Shown here piece after piece: positions 5,567-5,567 of a stretch of 5,567 nt of DNA. Under the pieces are notes generated by a model. That model was given only the letters and a program-made list of their open reading frames with translations. It did no database searches and had not been told where the DNA came from. The stretch covers positions 1-5,567 of the forward strand of contig ONUQ01000138.1 of assembly GCA_900321055.1 (NCBI GenBank), given 5' to 3'. The stretch is from an uncultured Elusimicrobia bacterium (GTDB lineage: Bacteria > Elusimicrobiota > Endomicrobiia > Endomicrobiales > Endomicrobiaceae). Positions within the stretch are counted from its first letter, which is position 1; the number at the start of each line of letters is the position of its first letter. Position numbers and translations under genes: made by a program.

Positions 5567-5567
5567 A

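Larger units (their letters stand above)
5368..5567. other. AT-rich upstream region, no gene seen
   Basis: These 200 bases precede the phosphatase operon and run to the window edge. Both strands hold only trivial ORFs (for example 11 codons from ATG 5425 on the + strand). The region must contain the promoter of the minus-strand operon and perhaps that of a gene beyond the window, but only weak candidates are visible. Confidence 0.6.

Overview
The window is very AT-rich, with A/T-dominated third codon positions and almost pure A/T intergenic DNA. It uses the standard bacterial code, and most starts have a good Shine-Dalgarno site. Intergenic DNA is longer than in the most compact genomes. This suits a low-GC anaerobe such as a Brachyspira-like spirochaete, a fusobacterium or an elusimicrobial-type lineage. 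Nothing seen here fixes the taxon, so that is inference only.

Left part (1-1828, + strand): the 3' half of a peptide/nickel-type ABC importer operon. It holds the last 30 codons of a DppB-like permease, a complete DppC-like permease, and one complete ATPase overlapping the permease gene by 8 bases. The ATPase is short (257 aa, NikD-sized) and ends where longer OppD/DppD proteins continue into their C-terminal extension. No second ATPase follows: the operon ends in weak terminator-like hairpins and an AT-rich convergent spacer (1829-2128).

Right part (5367-2129, - strand): two tightly coupled genes and a small third one. First is a membrane-anchored HAD phosphatase of the class C / e(P4) type, starting with GTG. 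Three bases after its stop comes a 706-residue membrane protein with an unusual layout: signal sequence, extracytoplasmic SNase-like domain, two TM helices, an unrecognised outside domain, one TM helix, a long coiled coil, and a small C-terminal alpha/beta-like domain. Its SNase domain keeps the fold landmarks but has lost the catalytic and calcium-binding residues, so it is probably a pseudoenzyme. About 160 bases further on is a 53-residue basic protein with a strong ribosome binding site.

How they may work together: the importer genes form a conventional uptake system. The minus-strand pair looks like an envelope unit, in which an outside phosphatase and an outside pseudo-nuclease domain are linked through the membrane to a cytoplasmic coiled coil and a possible effector or partner-binding domain. 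That the pair senses or processes nucleotides or nucleic acid outside the cytoplasm is a hypothesis from domain content, not something the sequence proves. The last 200 bases hold no gene, only low-complexity A/T DNA with short repeats.
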